Assembly (NCBI RefSeq): GCF_030161435.1 | Contig: NZ_BSSV01000002.1 | Coordinates: 451,838 to 515,837 of the forward strand | Length of the DNA: 64,000 nucleotides | Reading direction: 5' to 3' | Source: Thalassotalea loyana | GTDB taxonomy: Bacteria; Pseudomonadota; Gammaproteobacteria; Enterobacterales; Alteromonadaceae | Shown here: positions 26,805-34,864 of the stretch, piece after piece | Numbering within the stretch: the stretch's first letter is position 1 | Layout of the letters: every line of letters begins with the position of its first letter | Translations under genes and position numbers: made by a program | Notes under the pieces: generated by a model | Databases searched by the model: none | What the model was told of the DNA's origin: nothing | The model's input: the letters and a program-made list of their open reading frames with translations, nothing else

Positions 26805-27412
26805 TAGAACTCCGATAAAATCCGATCTAATACTGACTTGATATTGGTAATCGCTGATTCAGGGATAAGCAAAATCATGTCACAGTTGAATGAGAAATCA
26901 GTTACGCGGTAAGTAATTTTAACTTTTAATGCCATATCCCAATTAAACGATAAGTTTTCAACGTGTTCCACTAATGGGTTAGTTGATGCCGAGAGTAAAC
27001 GCGGCGCACTGTATGACATTTGATTATCGATTTGAGAAGCAAAAACATTTAAGAATGTCGTCGTCAAGATTGAGCTGATATCAATGAGCTGCTCTTCTTC
27101 ACTTAATTCACCTGGCTCATAGCCCAACAAATCAGCAATTTGGGCTGAATCTTGAGATTGGTATACAAGTAACGCTTCACCGCGAATACCTTCATAACCA
27201 AAAAAGCCTTGGCTAACGATTGCCGACGCAATCGTTTTATCATTTAGCGTGATCGACAATGAGCTAGCATCGACTTGCTCAATGCTAGGTACTCTTAGAT
27301 CGACAAAGGTATCTAAGTAACGAGCAAGCTGATCACTGGCTTGCCCCATAGCAACATTGATTAACTCCTGTAAACAATCCTGCTGGTCGTCATTTAAATT
27401 AAATGCGCTCAT
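26804..27412 (-). CDS. CheC-like phosphatase-type protein
   Basis: 202 residues. The first CheC motif is intact: Glu16, Asn19 and Pro42 (E-x2-N-x22-P) in 'LQELINVAMGQASDQLARYL', here covering the helix that acts on phospho-CheY. A second, weaker copy ('DISSILTTTFLNVFASQ') lacks the full set. Overlaps the receiver gene by four bases (ATGA), so it probably dephosphorylates that receiver. No Che receptors or kinases are nearby. Confidence 0.8.
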   Translation of the reverse strand: MSAFNLNDDQQDCLQELINVAMGQASDQLARYLDTFVDLRVPSIEQVDASSLSITLNDKTIASAIVSQGFFGYEGIRGEALLVYQSQDSAQIADLLGYEPGELSEEEQLIDISSILTTTFLNVFASQIDNQMSYSAPRLLSASTNPLVEHVENLSFNWDMALKVKITYRVTDFSFNCDMILLIPESAITNIKSVLDRILSEF

Positions 27413-27774
27413 AAATATCCATGTTGTTGTAAATTTGAGGCTAATACCTCAGCGTTTACTGGCTTCCTGAGAAACGCCTTTGCTCCTAGTTCCAGCACTT
27501 TGTTTTGCATTTCAGGTTGAATATCGGCTGAAATCACAAACACAGCGGTGTCAAGATTTAACTTTTGAATTCCTTGAAGTACACCTACGCCATCAATATC
27601 GGGCATAGTAAGATCGAGAAAAAGTACATCAACATCATTATTGCGTAATAACGTTAACGCTTCTCTGCCATTGGTTGCCGTTTGGATATCAACTTGCCAC
27701 TGTTCAGGGAGTGAACGAAGTACTTGTTTACGGGCAAGGTTAGAGTCATCACAGATCAGAACTGACGAGCTCAT
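27409..27774 (-). CDS. single-domain response regulator (CheY-like)
   Basis: 121 residues; receiver domain only. 'LICDDSNLARKQ' supplies the acidic pair, 'VLFLDLTMPDIDGVGVL' the phospho-acceptor Asp, 'FVISADIQ' the conserved Ser/Thr region and 'FLRKPVNAEVLAS' the Lys. It has no output domain and is coupled to the CheC-like gene and the diguanylate cyclase, so it likely relays phosphorylation to c-di-GMP output. Confidence 0.9.
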   Translation of the reverse strand: MSSSVLICDDSNLARKQVLRSLPEQWQVDIQTATNGREALTLLRNNDVDVLFLDLTMPDIDGVGVLQGIQKLNLDTAVFVISADIQPEMQNKVLELGAKAFLRKPVNAEVLASNLQQHGYL

Positions 27775-27904
27775 GTAGGGAATCCTTTGTATTATTCTTG
27801 TTATTTGCAGATAATTTAACTTATCTGACCATTTTTTTAAACAAAAAATTTACAAAGAATAAAGCGCTATTATTTATCAATAACATAGCGCTATATTAGG
27901 TAAT

Positions 27905-27997
27905 CTATATCGCCATCATTTGAAAAACAACAAGCGAAATTACAGCAGAAAAAAGGTAGATTGCGATCATTTTTACACTATCTGAACGTGTTTCCAT
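27905..27997 (-). CDS. 30-residue small membrane protein
   Basis: ATG at 27997 with tttggag eight bases upstream, stop TAG at 27907-27905. The peptide starts METRSDSVKMIAIYLFSAV and ends FQMMAI: a charged N-terminal stretch of nine residues and one hydrophobic helix of about 20. This is the usual make-up of small single-span membrane peptides. It stands in an otherwise empty 315-base gap. Family unknown. The good ribosome site and the composition argue for a real gene. Confidence 0.6.
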   Translation of the reverse strand: METRSDSVKMIAIYLFSAVISLVVFQMMAI

Positions 27998-28089
27998 ATC
28001 AACAACTCCAAAAGATTGATTCACGCTAATAGTAGCGAAATCACATCATTTTTCTGTTGCTTCTTTTTACTTTAGGTAACAACTTGTAA

Positions 28090-28782
28090 TCAAGCGAAAA
28101 CACTCAAGGATCTCTGGTGTGTTTTAATCCACTGTCGATGTTCATTAAAATCTGGCATGTACTGGCCAACAAGTTGCCAAAAGGCTGATGAATGATTCAT
28201 GTGCCGCAAATGGCAGAGTTCGTGGACAATAATATAATCAATCGTATGATCACTCATCATCGCGAGCAAAGAGTTGAAGGTGAGCTGTCTTCGAGAGTTG
28301 CAACTCCCCCACCTTGATTTGTATTGTCGCACTTTAAAATCGACAGGCGTGAGTTTTGTCTGTTCAACCCAATAAGGGAGCCGGTTAAAAATCTTGGTTT
28401 CAATAACCTCTTGAAAATAAGATGCGAGCTGCTCTTTTACAAATTGAGCCCTGTCAGCTTCTTGTATTTCATCACTTACTTCAACAAATAGTCGGCTGTC
28501 ATGGTATATAACAGGAGATTTTGCTTTAGAGATGTAGGTAATTTCAGTTAACTTGCCATCAAACATAACTGACGTACCATCCTTAAATAGCTCTTGCTTC
28601 GTTGCAATTTCGGAGATACTTCGTTGTAACTTTTGACCAATCCATTGCGATTTTTGCAATAAAAACTCATCAATTTGAGCTTGGCTTAAAAAGTGTGGCG
28701 CACGCACAAACACTTGCCCTTCTTTCACTGAAATAGCGAGTGTTTTTCGTTTAGCGCTGCGGGCTAATTGATATGAAAACAC
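28090..28782 (-). CDS. YgjP-type metal-dependent hydrolase (DUF45/SprT-like)
   Basis: 230 residues. The zinc site is HELCH (187-191) followed by 'HMNHSSAFW', preceded by 'RQYKSRWGSCNSRRQLTFN', all typical of the YgjP/DUF45 family of M48-like proteins. E. coli YgjP is described as a metal-dependent enzyme; the substrate is not settled. Starts six bases after the yebG stop, so it is co-transcribed with it and would share its SOS control. Confidence 0.85.
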   Translation of the reverse strand: MFSYQLARSAKRKTLAISVKEGQVFVRAPHFLSQAQIDEFLLQKSQWIGQKLQRSISEIATKQELFKDGTSVMFDGKLTEITYISKAKSPVIYHDSRLFVEVSDEIQEADRAQFVKEQLASYFQEVIETKIFNRLPYWVEQTKLTPVDFKVRQYKSRWGSCNSRRQLTFNSLLAMMSDHTIDYIIVHELCHLRHMNHSSAFWQLVGQYMPDFNEHRQWIKTHQRSLSVFA

Positions 28783-28788
28783 AGAAGA

Positions 28789-29103
28789 CTATGCTACATC
28801 TTTTGTGTTTTCTTCAGGAGCTGATTCTTTCTTTGCAGTTTTCTTCGGTGTAACAGCTTTTGCTGCTGGCTTCGGTTTTTTAGCTTGTAGTGCAATCAAC
28901 ACATCTTCACGATTTGACGCTAAAAATACACTTAGTTCTTCAGCAATGTCTTCAGATAATTCAACTGGCGCTTTCGCTAACATTTCTGTTAAGTTATCGG
29001 CCATATCGAGCATTTTATCGTATTCGTCTGCCGCCTTCTTATCCATAAATGTTTTTACCTCCGCGTTTTGGCGAATCACTACATAACGAGCTTCAACTGC
29101 CAT
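28789..29103 (-). CDS. yebG: YebG, DNA-damage-inducible protein
   Basis: 104 residues. The opening 'MAVEARYVVIRQNAEVKTF' and 'KKAADEYDKMLDMADNL' match YebG of E. coli (about 96 residues), an SOS-induced protein of uncertain role. The C-terminal 30 residues are a Lys/Ala/Pro-rich tail longer than in E. coli. Good ribosome site agagga. A LexA box lies 60 bases upstream. Confidence 0.9.
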   Translation of the reverse strand: MAVEARYVVIRQNAEVKTFMDKKAADEYDKMLDMADNLTEMLAKAPVELSEDIAEELSVFLASNREDVLIALQAKKPKPAAKAVTPKKTAKKESAPEENTKDVA

Positions 29104-29162
29104 TAGAATTCCTCTTGTTCAAACCGATAATTGTTAGTTAGATAGTTAACCCACCTAACTAA

Positions 29163-29178
29163 CTGTATGAATTGACAG
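29163..29178 (-). promoter_or_regulatory. LexA (SOS) box upstream of yebG
   Basis: CTGTCAATTCATACAG read on the minus strand. It has the invariant CTG-N10-CAG spacing and an AT-rich centre, and sits 60-75 bases before the yebG start. yebG is an SOS gene in E. coli, so the match is supported by both sequence and context. Confidence 0.75.
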
Positions 29179-29251
29179 TAACACAAATAAAAACTGATTA
29201 AAAGATGACTACTTAGGATAATTTCTATAATCAACAATAAGCGCCAAGCTA

Positions 29252-31051
29252 TTAGTACCCTTGTGCCTGTCCATCTTTGCGCATTTCACTCGCGCCATGA
29301 TAAACCCCTGTTTTCAAATCTTTCATAATTGCTTGATATCCGCCAAATGGACCACTCGTAATATGAATCTTGTGGCCTTTTTTCTGGAGCGCCCTAACCA
29401 CTGAGGCACTGATACCACTTTCCAACTCGAGTACGCCACCATCTTTCATGCGACCCTCCCATGTTGGCGAAGTAGAGCCTTTGTGATGAAATCTAGCTGC
29501 ATCACCCGCCTGCTGAACATTCATTCCAAAATCAATAATATTACTCACCATTTGAGCATGACCTTGTGGTTGCATCGCACCTCCCATTAAGCCAAAGCTT
29601 AAGAAAGGCTTATCATCTTTCGTGATAAATGCTGGAATAATGGTATGAAATGGTCGCTTACCCGGTTCATATACATTTGGATGGCCTGGCGTTAATGAAT
29701 ATTGTGCGCCACGGTTTTGGAAAATAAACCCCAACCCGTCGGCAACTAATCCAGTACCCATTCCACGATAATTACTTTGGATTAGACTGACCATCATGCC
29801 GTCTTTATCAGCGACCGTCAGATAAATCGTGTCACCTTCGATCAATTTAGGGTGACCGTGATCAACTTCTAAAGCGGCTTTGTTCGCATCGATGAGCTCT
29901 GCTCGTTTTGCGCCATATTCGTCTGATAACAAATAATCCAAGTCAATATTGACGTAGTCTGGGTCCGCGTAAAATCTAGCTCTGTCTTCAAAAGCAAGTT
30001 TTTTAGCTTCCGTCATTAAATGCAAATAATCAGAGCCATTATGCTCCATGTTGCCCAATTCGAAATTTTTCAATACTGACAACATTTGTAGCGCTGCGAT
30101 CCCCTGACCATTTGGTGGTAATTCCCAAACGTCATAACCTCTGTAGTTAATTGCAACGGGATCTACCCACGTGCTGGTATGCTCAGCAAAATCGTTAAAC
30201 CTTAACGGCCCGCCAATACGCTTAAAATAGGTATCTATTGTCTTGGCAATATCGCCTTTGTAAAACGCATCCCTACCACCCTCGGCAATTTTCGCTAAAG
30301 TATTTGCTAAATCCGGATTCTTAAAAACTTGCCCTTCTACAGGGGCTTTCCCATCGATGAGAAAAGTCGATTGATAATTTGCTATCTCTTCAATTTCGCC
30401 AGCCTTGTGTAATCGCTCATAACGCTTTTGATAAATATCCATGTAATAGGCGATAACTTCGGTAACCGGGAAGCCTTCCCTTGCATAATTAATTGCTGGT
30501 GCTAAGTTCTGCTTCATCGGCAACTTGCCAAACTTTTCATGTAACTCGAACCACGCATCAACAGTGCCTGGCACAGTAACAGGTGGCGTTCCCCAATTTG
30601 GAATTTGGCTCACATCACCAATTTTTTCTTGAAGCTGCGCTAGTGTTTGTCCTTGAGCTGAGCGCCCTGAACCGTTCAAGCCATAGAGTTTTTTTGTTTT
30701 TGGATCCCAAACAATGGCGAACAAGTCTCCGCCAATACCATTACCAGTTGGTTCCATTAAACCTATTGCGGCATTTGCTGCAACCGCCGCATCCAATGCA
30801 CTGCCACCTTCTTGTAAAATATCAATAGCCACTTGTGAGGCCAAAGGATGTGAAGTTGCAGCCATACCATTAACTGCAAGCACAGGAGAACGTGTTGCCC
30901 ATGGCGCTCCAACTACCCTGTCACCACGACCATCTTCACGCATCTCTACATATTTATTTGTTACGTCATCTTTTATTAGGCTTGAATCTCCAGCGTATGC
31001 GACGGGTGAAAGTAGTAAACAACAACTGGTGACATAAGTAAGTAGTTTCAT
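29252..31051 (-). CDS. ggt: gamma-glutamyltransferase family protein
   Basis: 599 residues with signal peptide ending SPVAYA (residue 20), so periplasmic or exported. Ntn-hydrolase: autocleavage and nucleophile at Thr408 in EGDTIYLTVADKDG. 'TGNGIGGDLFAIVWD' and 'PFHTIIPAFITKD' are standard family motifs. Members cleave the gamma-glutamyl bond of glutathione and related amides. It could process gamma-glutamyl peptides beside the neighbouring peptidase genes. Divergent from the S9 peptidase gene. Confidence 0.9.
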   Translation of the reverse strand: MKLLTYVTSCCLLLSPVAYAGDSSLIKDDVTNKYVEMREDGRGDRVVGAPWATRSPVLAVNGMAATSHPLASQVAIDILQEGGSALDAAVAANAAIGLMEPTGNGIGGDLFAIVWDPKTKKLYGLNGSGRSAQGQTLAQLQEKIGDVSQIPNWGTPPVTVPGTVDAWFELHEKFGKLPMKQNLAPAINYAREGFPVTEVIAYYMDIYQKRYERLHKAGEIEEIANYQSTFLIDGKAPVEGQVFKNPDLANTLAKIAEGGRDAFYKGDIAKTIDTYFKRIGGPLRFNDFAEHTSTWVDPVAINYRGYDVWELPPNGQGIAALQMLSVLKNFELGNMEHNGSDYLHLMTEAKKLAFEDRARFYADPDYVNIDLDYLLSDEYGAKRAELIDANKAALEVDHGHPKLIEGDTIYLTVADKDGMMVSLIQSNYRGMGTGLVADGLGFIFQNRGAQYSLTPGHPNVYEPGKRPFHTIIPAFITKDDKPFLSFGLMGGAMQPQGHAQMVSNIIDFGMNVQQAGDAARFHHKGSTSPTWEGRMKDGGVLELESGISASVVRALQKKGHKIHITSGPFGGYQAIMKDLKTGVYHGASEMRKDGQAQGY

Positions 31052-31348
31052 AAACAGCTCATCTATTATTAATTATCATTTTTTGAACAGTAAGATTTAT
31101 CCTAACGCAAAAATTTCGTGTCCAAAACCTAGTAACACTTGATACAACACTAAATACGATGAAGAGTCCTTTTTGGCCGACAAAAAACAAAATTCGTCGC
31201 TCAACTTTATTACTCGTGAATTCAACTAAAAAGCATTTAATCGCGTGCGGATCGTGTTAGCATCTTCACCACTTTGCTCAACATGCATAAATGCTAGTGA
31301 GCCACAAAATCGATTTAAGATAAACACAATAAGAATAGGTTGTTATCG

Positions 31349-33628
31349 ATGAGAAAGATCATCCCTTTGCTTGCAAGTTGTTGGGTCATTAGTCCACTTG
31401 CAGCCGCTGAACAGGTCAGTACCGAAACATATAAAAAAGCAGAACAACAATTATCATCAACGACAAGCGAGTTGGTATTTGGAACTGTTGATTACCCTAC
31501 TTGGATAGGCGACACCTTATATTACCGCAGTCACACAAAAGATGGCCGCCGTTTCTTCAAGGTAGACGCTCAATCACAGAAAAAGTCTTTAGCGTTCGAT
31601 CATCAGCAGCTGGCAAGTGCATTAGCACAAGCAAGTCAAACAGAAGTGGATATGAATAAACTTCCGTTAAGTGCGCTGAAATTTAATCAGGATGAATTGC
31701 TTAAAGTCTCGTTGAAAAAGAAATTTTACCTCTGTGATTTGAAGTTGTATCGCTGCGACCTAAAAGAGCCGAGAGTGAGCAAAACCGAGTTTCTATCACC
31801 AGATGGCCTAAAGACAGTCTTCATAAAAGAGCATAACCTTTGGCTACGGGAACTAGCTAACGGACAAGAGACGCAACTAACCTACGATGGGCAAGAAAAT
31901 TTTGGCTATGCAACCAATAATGCTGGCTGGATTCGTAGCAAAAAGCCTGTTGTAAAGTGGTCTCCAGATTCTTCAAAATTAACAACCTTTCAACATGACA
32001 GTCGAAAGGTGGGTGATATGGCCGTAGTATCAACCAATGTGGGTACACCGAAAATCGACGTTTGGAAATATCCAGTACCCGGTGACGAACATGTGTTCAA
32101 AATTCGTCGCGTGATTATTGATATCGATAACAAAAAAGTCATACCACTAAAGATGCCAATAGACGAGCATCGTTCTACGATAACAGACCATGTTGCTGGT
32201 CGAGATGGCTCATTGCTGGATATCGATTGGTCAGAAGATAGTAATCACTTTGCTTTTGTATCGTCGAGTCGAGATCACAAAGAGGCAACCGTAAAAATTG
32301 CAAATGCGAAAACAGGCGATGTCAAAACGGTATTCACAGAGACTGAAGAAACATTCTTTGAGTCAGGCGTTGGTGGGATTAGCTGGCGTTATTTAGATAA
32401 AACCGATGAGATTCTTTGGTTTTCACAACGCTCAAACTGGGGTCATTTCTACGTAGTTGATGCCTCCACAGGTAAGATCAAAAAACAATTAACAAAAGGC
32501 GACTGGACCGTTATTAAACTTGTCCATTTAGATCAAAATGCAGGGAAAATTTGGTTTACTGGCGCCGGTCGTGAAGGTACAGACCCATATTTTCACTCAC
32601 TTTACCGCATTAACTTAGACAGCTCAGATTTAACGCTTTTAACACCGGAAAAGCAACACCATAGAATTTCATTAAGTCAAAACGGAAATTACTTTTTAGA
32701 TCGCTCGTCTACATACAATGAAGCAGAGACTAGCTTTATTCGTTCAACAAAGACAGGTAAAGGCTTTGCTATCGAATCGATGGACATCAGCGAACTTAGC
32801 GCTAACGGTTGGCATGCTCCTGAGCCATTTGTCGTCAAAGACAGAGATGGCAACTACGACCTTCATGGCTTGTTGTATAAGCCAAGCGACTTTGATCCTA
32901 ATAAGTCTTACCCTGTAATTAATTATTTGTATCCGGGGCCACAAGTCGGTTCTATCAGAGGCCGTCACTTCAGAGCATCACGAGGCGACAATCAAGCAAT
33001 AGCAGAACTCGGTTTTATCGTCATAGAATTAGATGCACTAGGTACACCTGGCCGCTCAAAAGCATTTCATGAATTTTACTATGGCAAGATGGGCGACAGC
33101 GGTATCCCTGATCAAGTTGCAGCGATAAAGCAGTTAGGTAAAAAACACCGTTGGATTGATACCTCAAAAGTTGGTATCTGGGGACATTCAGGTGGCGGAT
33201 TTGCGTCTACTCGTGCGCTATTAACTTATCCAGGTTTCTATCAGGTTGCAGTGTCTCAAGCGGGTAATCACGACAACAGAAACTACGCCGATGAATGGGG
33301 TGAAAAGTGGCATGGCATGCTAGAGAAAAATGAAGATGGCACAACAAATTATGATAGCCAAGCAAACCAATTAATTGTTGAAAACCTAAAAGGTAAGTTG
33401 TTGCTTGCTCACGGAACAACAGATACAAACGTTCCCCCGTACAACACGTTATTGGTCGTCGAAGCGTTAATCGAAGCAAATAAAGATTTTGATATGCTTA
33501 TGCTACCTAACAGAGGACATGGTTTTGCTCGTGAACCTTACATGATGCGCAAACGATGGGATTACTTTGTACAGCACTTAATGGGCGCAACGCCGCCTAA
33601 AGAATTTACTTTTACCAAGAAGAAGTAG
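31349..33628 (+). CDS. secreted S9-family prolyl peptidase (DPP IV-like)
   Basis: 759 residues from the ATG at 31349, which has aatagg nine bases upstream; a TTG at 31340 is less likely. Signal peptide to about residue 20 (SPLAAA). N-terminal beta-propeller of the DPP IV type (about 40-500), then alpha/beta hydrolase with Ser614 in GHSGGG, Asp692 in TTDTNVPP and His724 in NRGHGF. It removes dipeptides from N-termini with proline or related residues. Convergent with iadA across a strong terminator. Confidence 0.9.
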   Translation: MRKIIPLLASCWVISPLAAAEQVSTETYKKAEQQLSSTTSELVFGTVDYPTWIGDTLYYRSHTKDGRRFFKVDAQSQKKSLAFDHQQLASALAQASQTEVDMNKLPLSALKFNQDELLKVSLKKKFYLCDLKLYRCDLKEPRVSKTEFLSPDGLKTVFIKEHNLWLRELANGQETQLTYDGQENFGYATNNAGWIRSKKPVVKWSPDSSKLTTFQHDSRKVGDMAVVSTNVGTPKIDVWKYPVPGDEHVFKIRRVIIDIDNKKVIPLKMPIDEHRSTITDHVAGRDGSLLDIDWSEDSNHFAFVSSSRDHKEATVKIANAKTGDVKTVFTETEETFFESGVGGISWRYLDKTDEILWFSQRSNWGHFYVVDASTGKIKKQLTKGDWTVIKLVHLDQNAGKIWFTGAGREGTDPYFHSLYRINLDSSDLTLLTPEKQHHRISLSQNGNYFLDRSSTYNEAETSFIRSTKTGKGFAIESMDISELSANGWHAPEPFVVKDRDGNYDLHGLLYKPSDFDPNKSYPVINYLYPGPQVGSIRGRHFRASRGDNQAIAELGFIVIELDALGTPGRSKAFHEFYYGKMGDSGIPDQVAAIKQLGKKHRWIDTSKVGIWGHSGGGFASTRALLTYPGFYQVAVSQAGNHDNRNYADEWGEKWHGMLEKNEDGTTNYDSQANQLIVENLKGKLLLAHGTTDTNVPPYNTLLVVEALIEANKDFDMLMLPNRGHGFAREPYMMRKRWDYFVQHLMGATPPKEFTFTKKK

Positions 33629-33630
33629 CT

Positions 33631-33663
33631 AAAAAATCCCTGTCAGAGATGACAGGGATTTTT
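33631..33663. terminator. bidirectional terminator
   Basis: 13-base perfect stem (33633-33645 with 33650-33662), loop gaga, A and T runs on the two sides, between the S9 peptidase and iadA. Confidence 0.9.
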
Positions 33664-33673
33664 CACCGCATGG

Positions 33674-34837
33674 TTAAAAATAAGCCTGCGTTTTTTTCAC
33701 TTGCTCTTTCAGCAAGAACTTACCACTTGCAATAACACTTTGAACGTCATACGTCTCGCCATCAAGTATGGTGATATCAGCGTCGCCGTCTACTTGTAAC
33801 CTTCCCTTTGAGCGCAATGACAGAATATCAGCTGGCGAGCTTGTAATGCTCCGCAATGCTGCGTCGATATCGACATTATATTTCACAACAGCATCAACAA
33901 AAGACTGATGAAGTGATTTTACCTTGCCCACTTGTAAATCAGTCAACCTACCCTGTTCATCGAAGACAGGAAGGCTCGCGTTGCCATCGGAGCTCATGGT
34001 CAATTGCGAAATGTCGACGCCAGCCTCAAGTGCTTTTGCTAAAGCCTGCGCAGCTTCAATTTCGCCTTGTTCAAGAATTTGCTCCGTGGTGCTCGTCGTA
34101 AAATCGATAAAGCCACCTTGCTTGGCATAATGAATACCATCTGCTAACAACTCTTTTGTACGATTGATATGGGTTGGGTAGAATTGTGTGATTGGCACCG
34201 CCGTGTTGCTCACAACCTGGCGTAATAAATCTAAGCCTTGTCTATCATCCCCAACATGGATACTAACAACCCCCGCTTTATCCGCTAACATACCTCCCGT
34301 TCTTGCTTGAGAAGCGACGTTAGCCAGTGCCAAGTAGTCCATCGGCGTAGCACGATGATCTGATATTGCCACTTCTCCGACACCAATGAACTCATCAATT
34401 AACATGATATCTTTGGTTATCGATTCCGTAATTGTTACAGCCGGCAGGTGATAGGAGCCCGTGTAGCAATAAACCGATAACCCCAAGGACTTTAGCTCTT
34501 TAGCTTTGGCAAGTAAGTTCTCTAAGCTGCGCGTCACAGCATCTGTACCCAAAACACCAATCAAGGTTGTGACACCTCCTTGAACTGCATCATCGATATG
34601 CATTTCAGGTGTACGTGTCGTAAACCCTCCTTCACCACCGCCTCCGGTAATGTGTACAAGAGAGTCAACAAACCCCGGTACGACGAGATTGCCACTAACA
34701 TCTATTTCTTCGACAAACGGGTATCCATCAATGGATATTTCATCTTCTATGGCGATGATTTTACCACCGCCAATTAAAACATCTTTGCACCCAAGATCAT
34801 TAGGTGCGTATACTCGACCCTGTTTTAATAATTTCAT
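33674..34837 (-). CDS. iadA: isoaspartyl dipeptidase, altered metal site
   Basis: 387 residues, the usual length. It splits beta-Asp-X dipeptides; in cyanophycin users it splits beta-Asp-Arg. Family residues kept: GGGGE (Glu69), SDHR (Arg162), His194 in HVGD, His223 and Arg226 in PTHINR, and Asp284 in SSDGN. The HxH metal motif of 'GFxDxHVH' reads DSLVH, so the first His is Leu60 and only His62 remains. Glu155 (GVGEVAISDHR) stands where E. coli has the carboxylated Lys162; this is seen in other IadA branches. The Leu is unexpected and could weaken zinc binding. Starts 27 bases after the transporter gene, in an operon with it and the receptor. Confidence 0.85.
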   Translation of the reverse strand: MKLLKQGRVYAPNDLGCKDVLIGGGKIIAIEDEISIDGYPFVEEIDVSGNLVVPGFVDSLVHITGGGGEGGFTTRTPEMHIDDAVQGGVTTLIGVLGTDAVTRSLENLLAKAKELKSLGLSVYCYTGSYHLPAVTITESITKDIMLIDEFIGVGEVAISDHRATPMDYLALANVASQARTGGMLADKAGVVSIHVGDDRQGLDLLRQVVSNTAVPITQFYPTHINRTKELLADGIHYAKQGGFIDFTTSTTEQILEQGEIEAAQALAKALEAGVDISQLTMSSDGNASLPVFDEQGRLTDLQVGKVKSLHQSFVDAVVKYNVDIDAALRSITSSPADILSLRSKGRLQVDGDADITILDGETYDVQSVIASGKFLLKEQVKKTQAYF

Positions 34838-34864
34838 TAATTTCTCATTTAATTTGTAAGCTAA

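Noticed and set aside
34373..34381. Glu155 of the dipeptidase as damage (E. coli has carboxylated Lys)
   Set aside because: The GVGE(V/I)AISDHR form is, as far as I recall, normal in another branch of the family, so only the Leu60 change is reported as odd.
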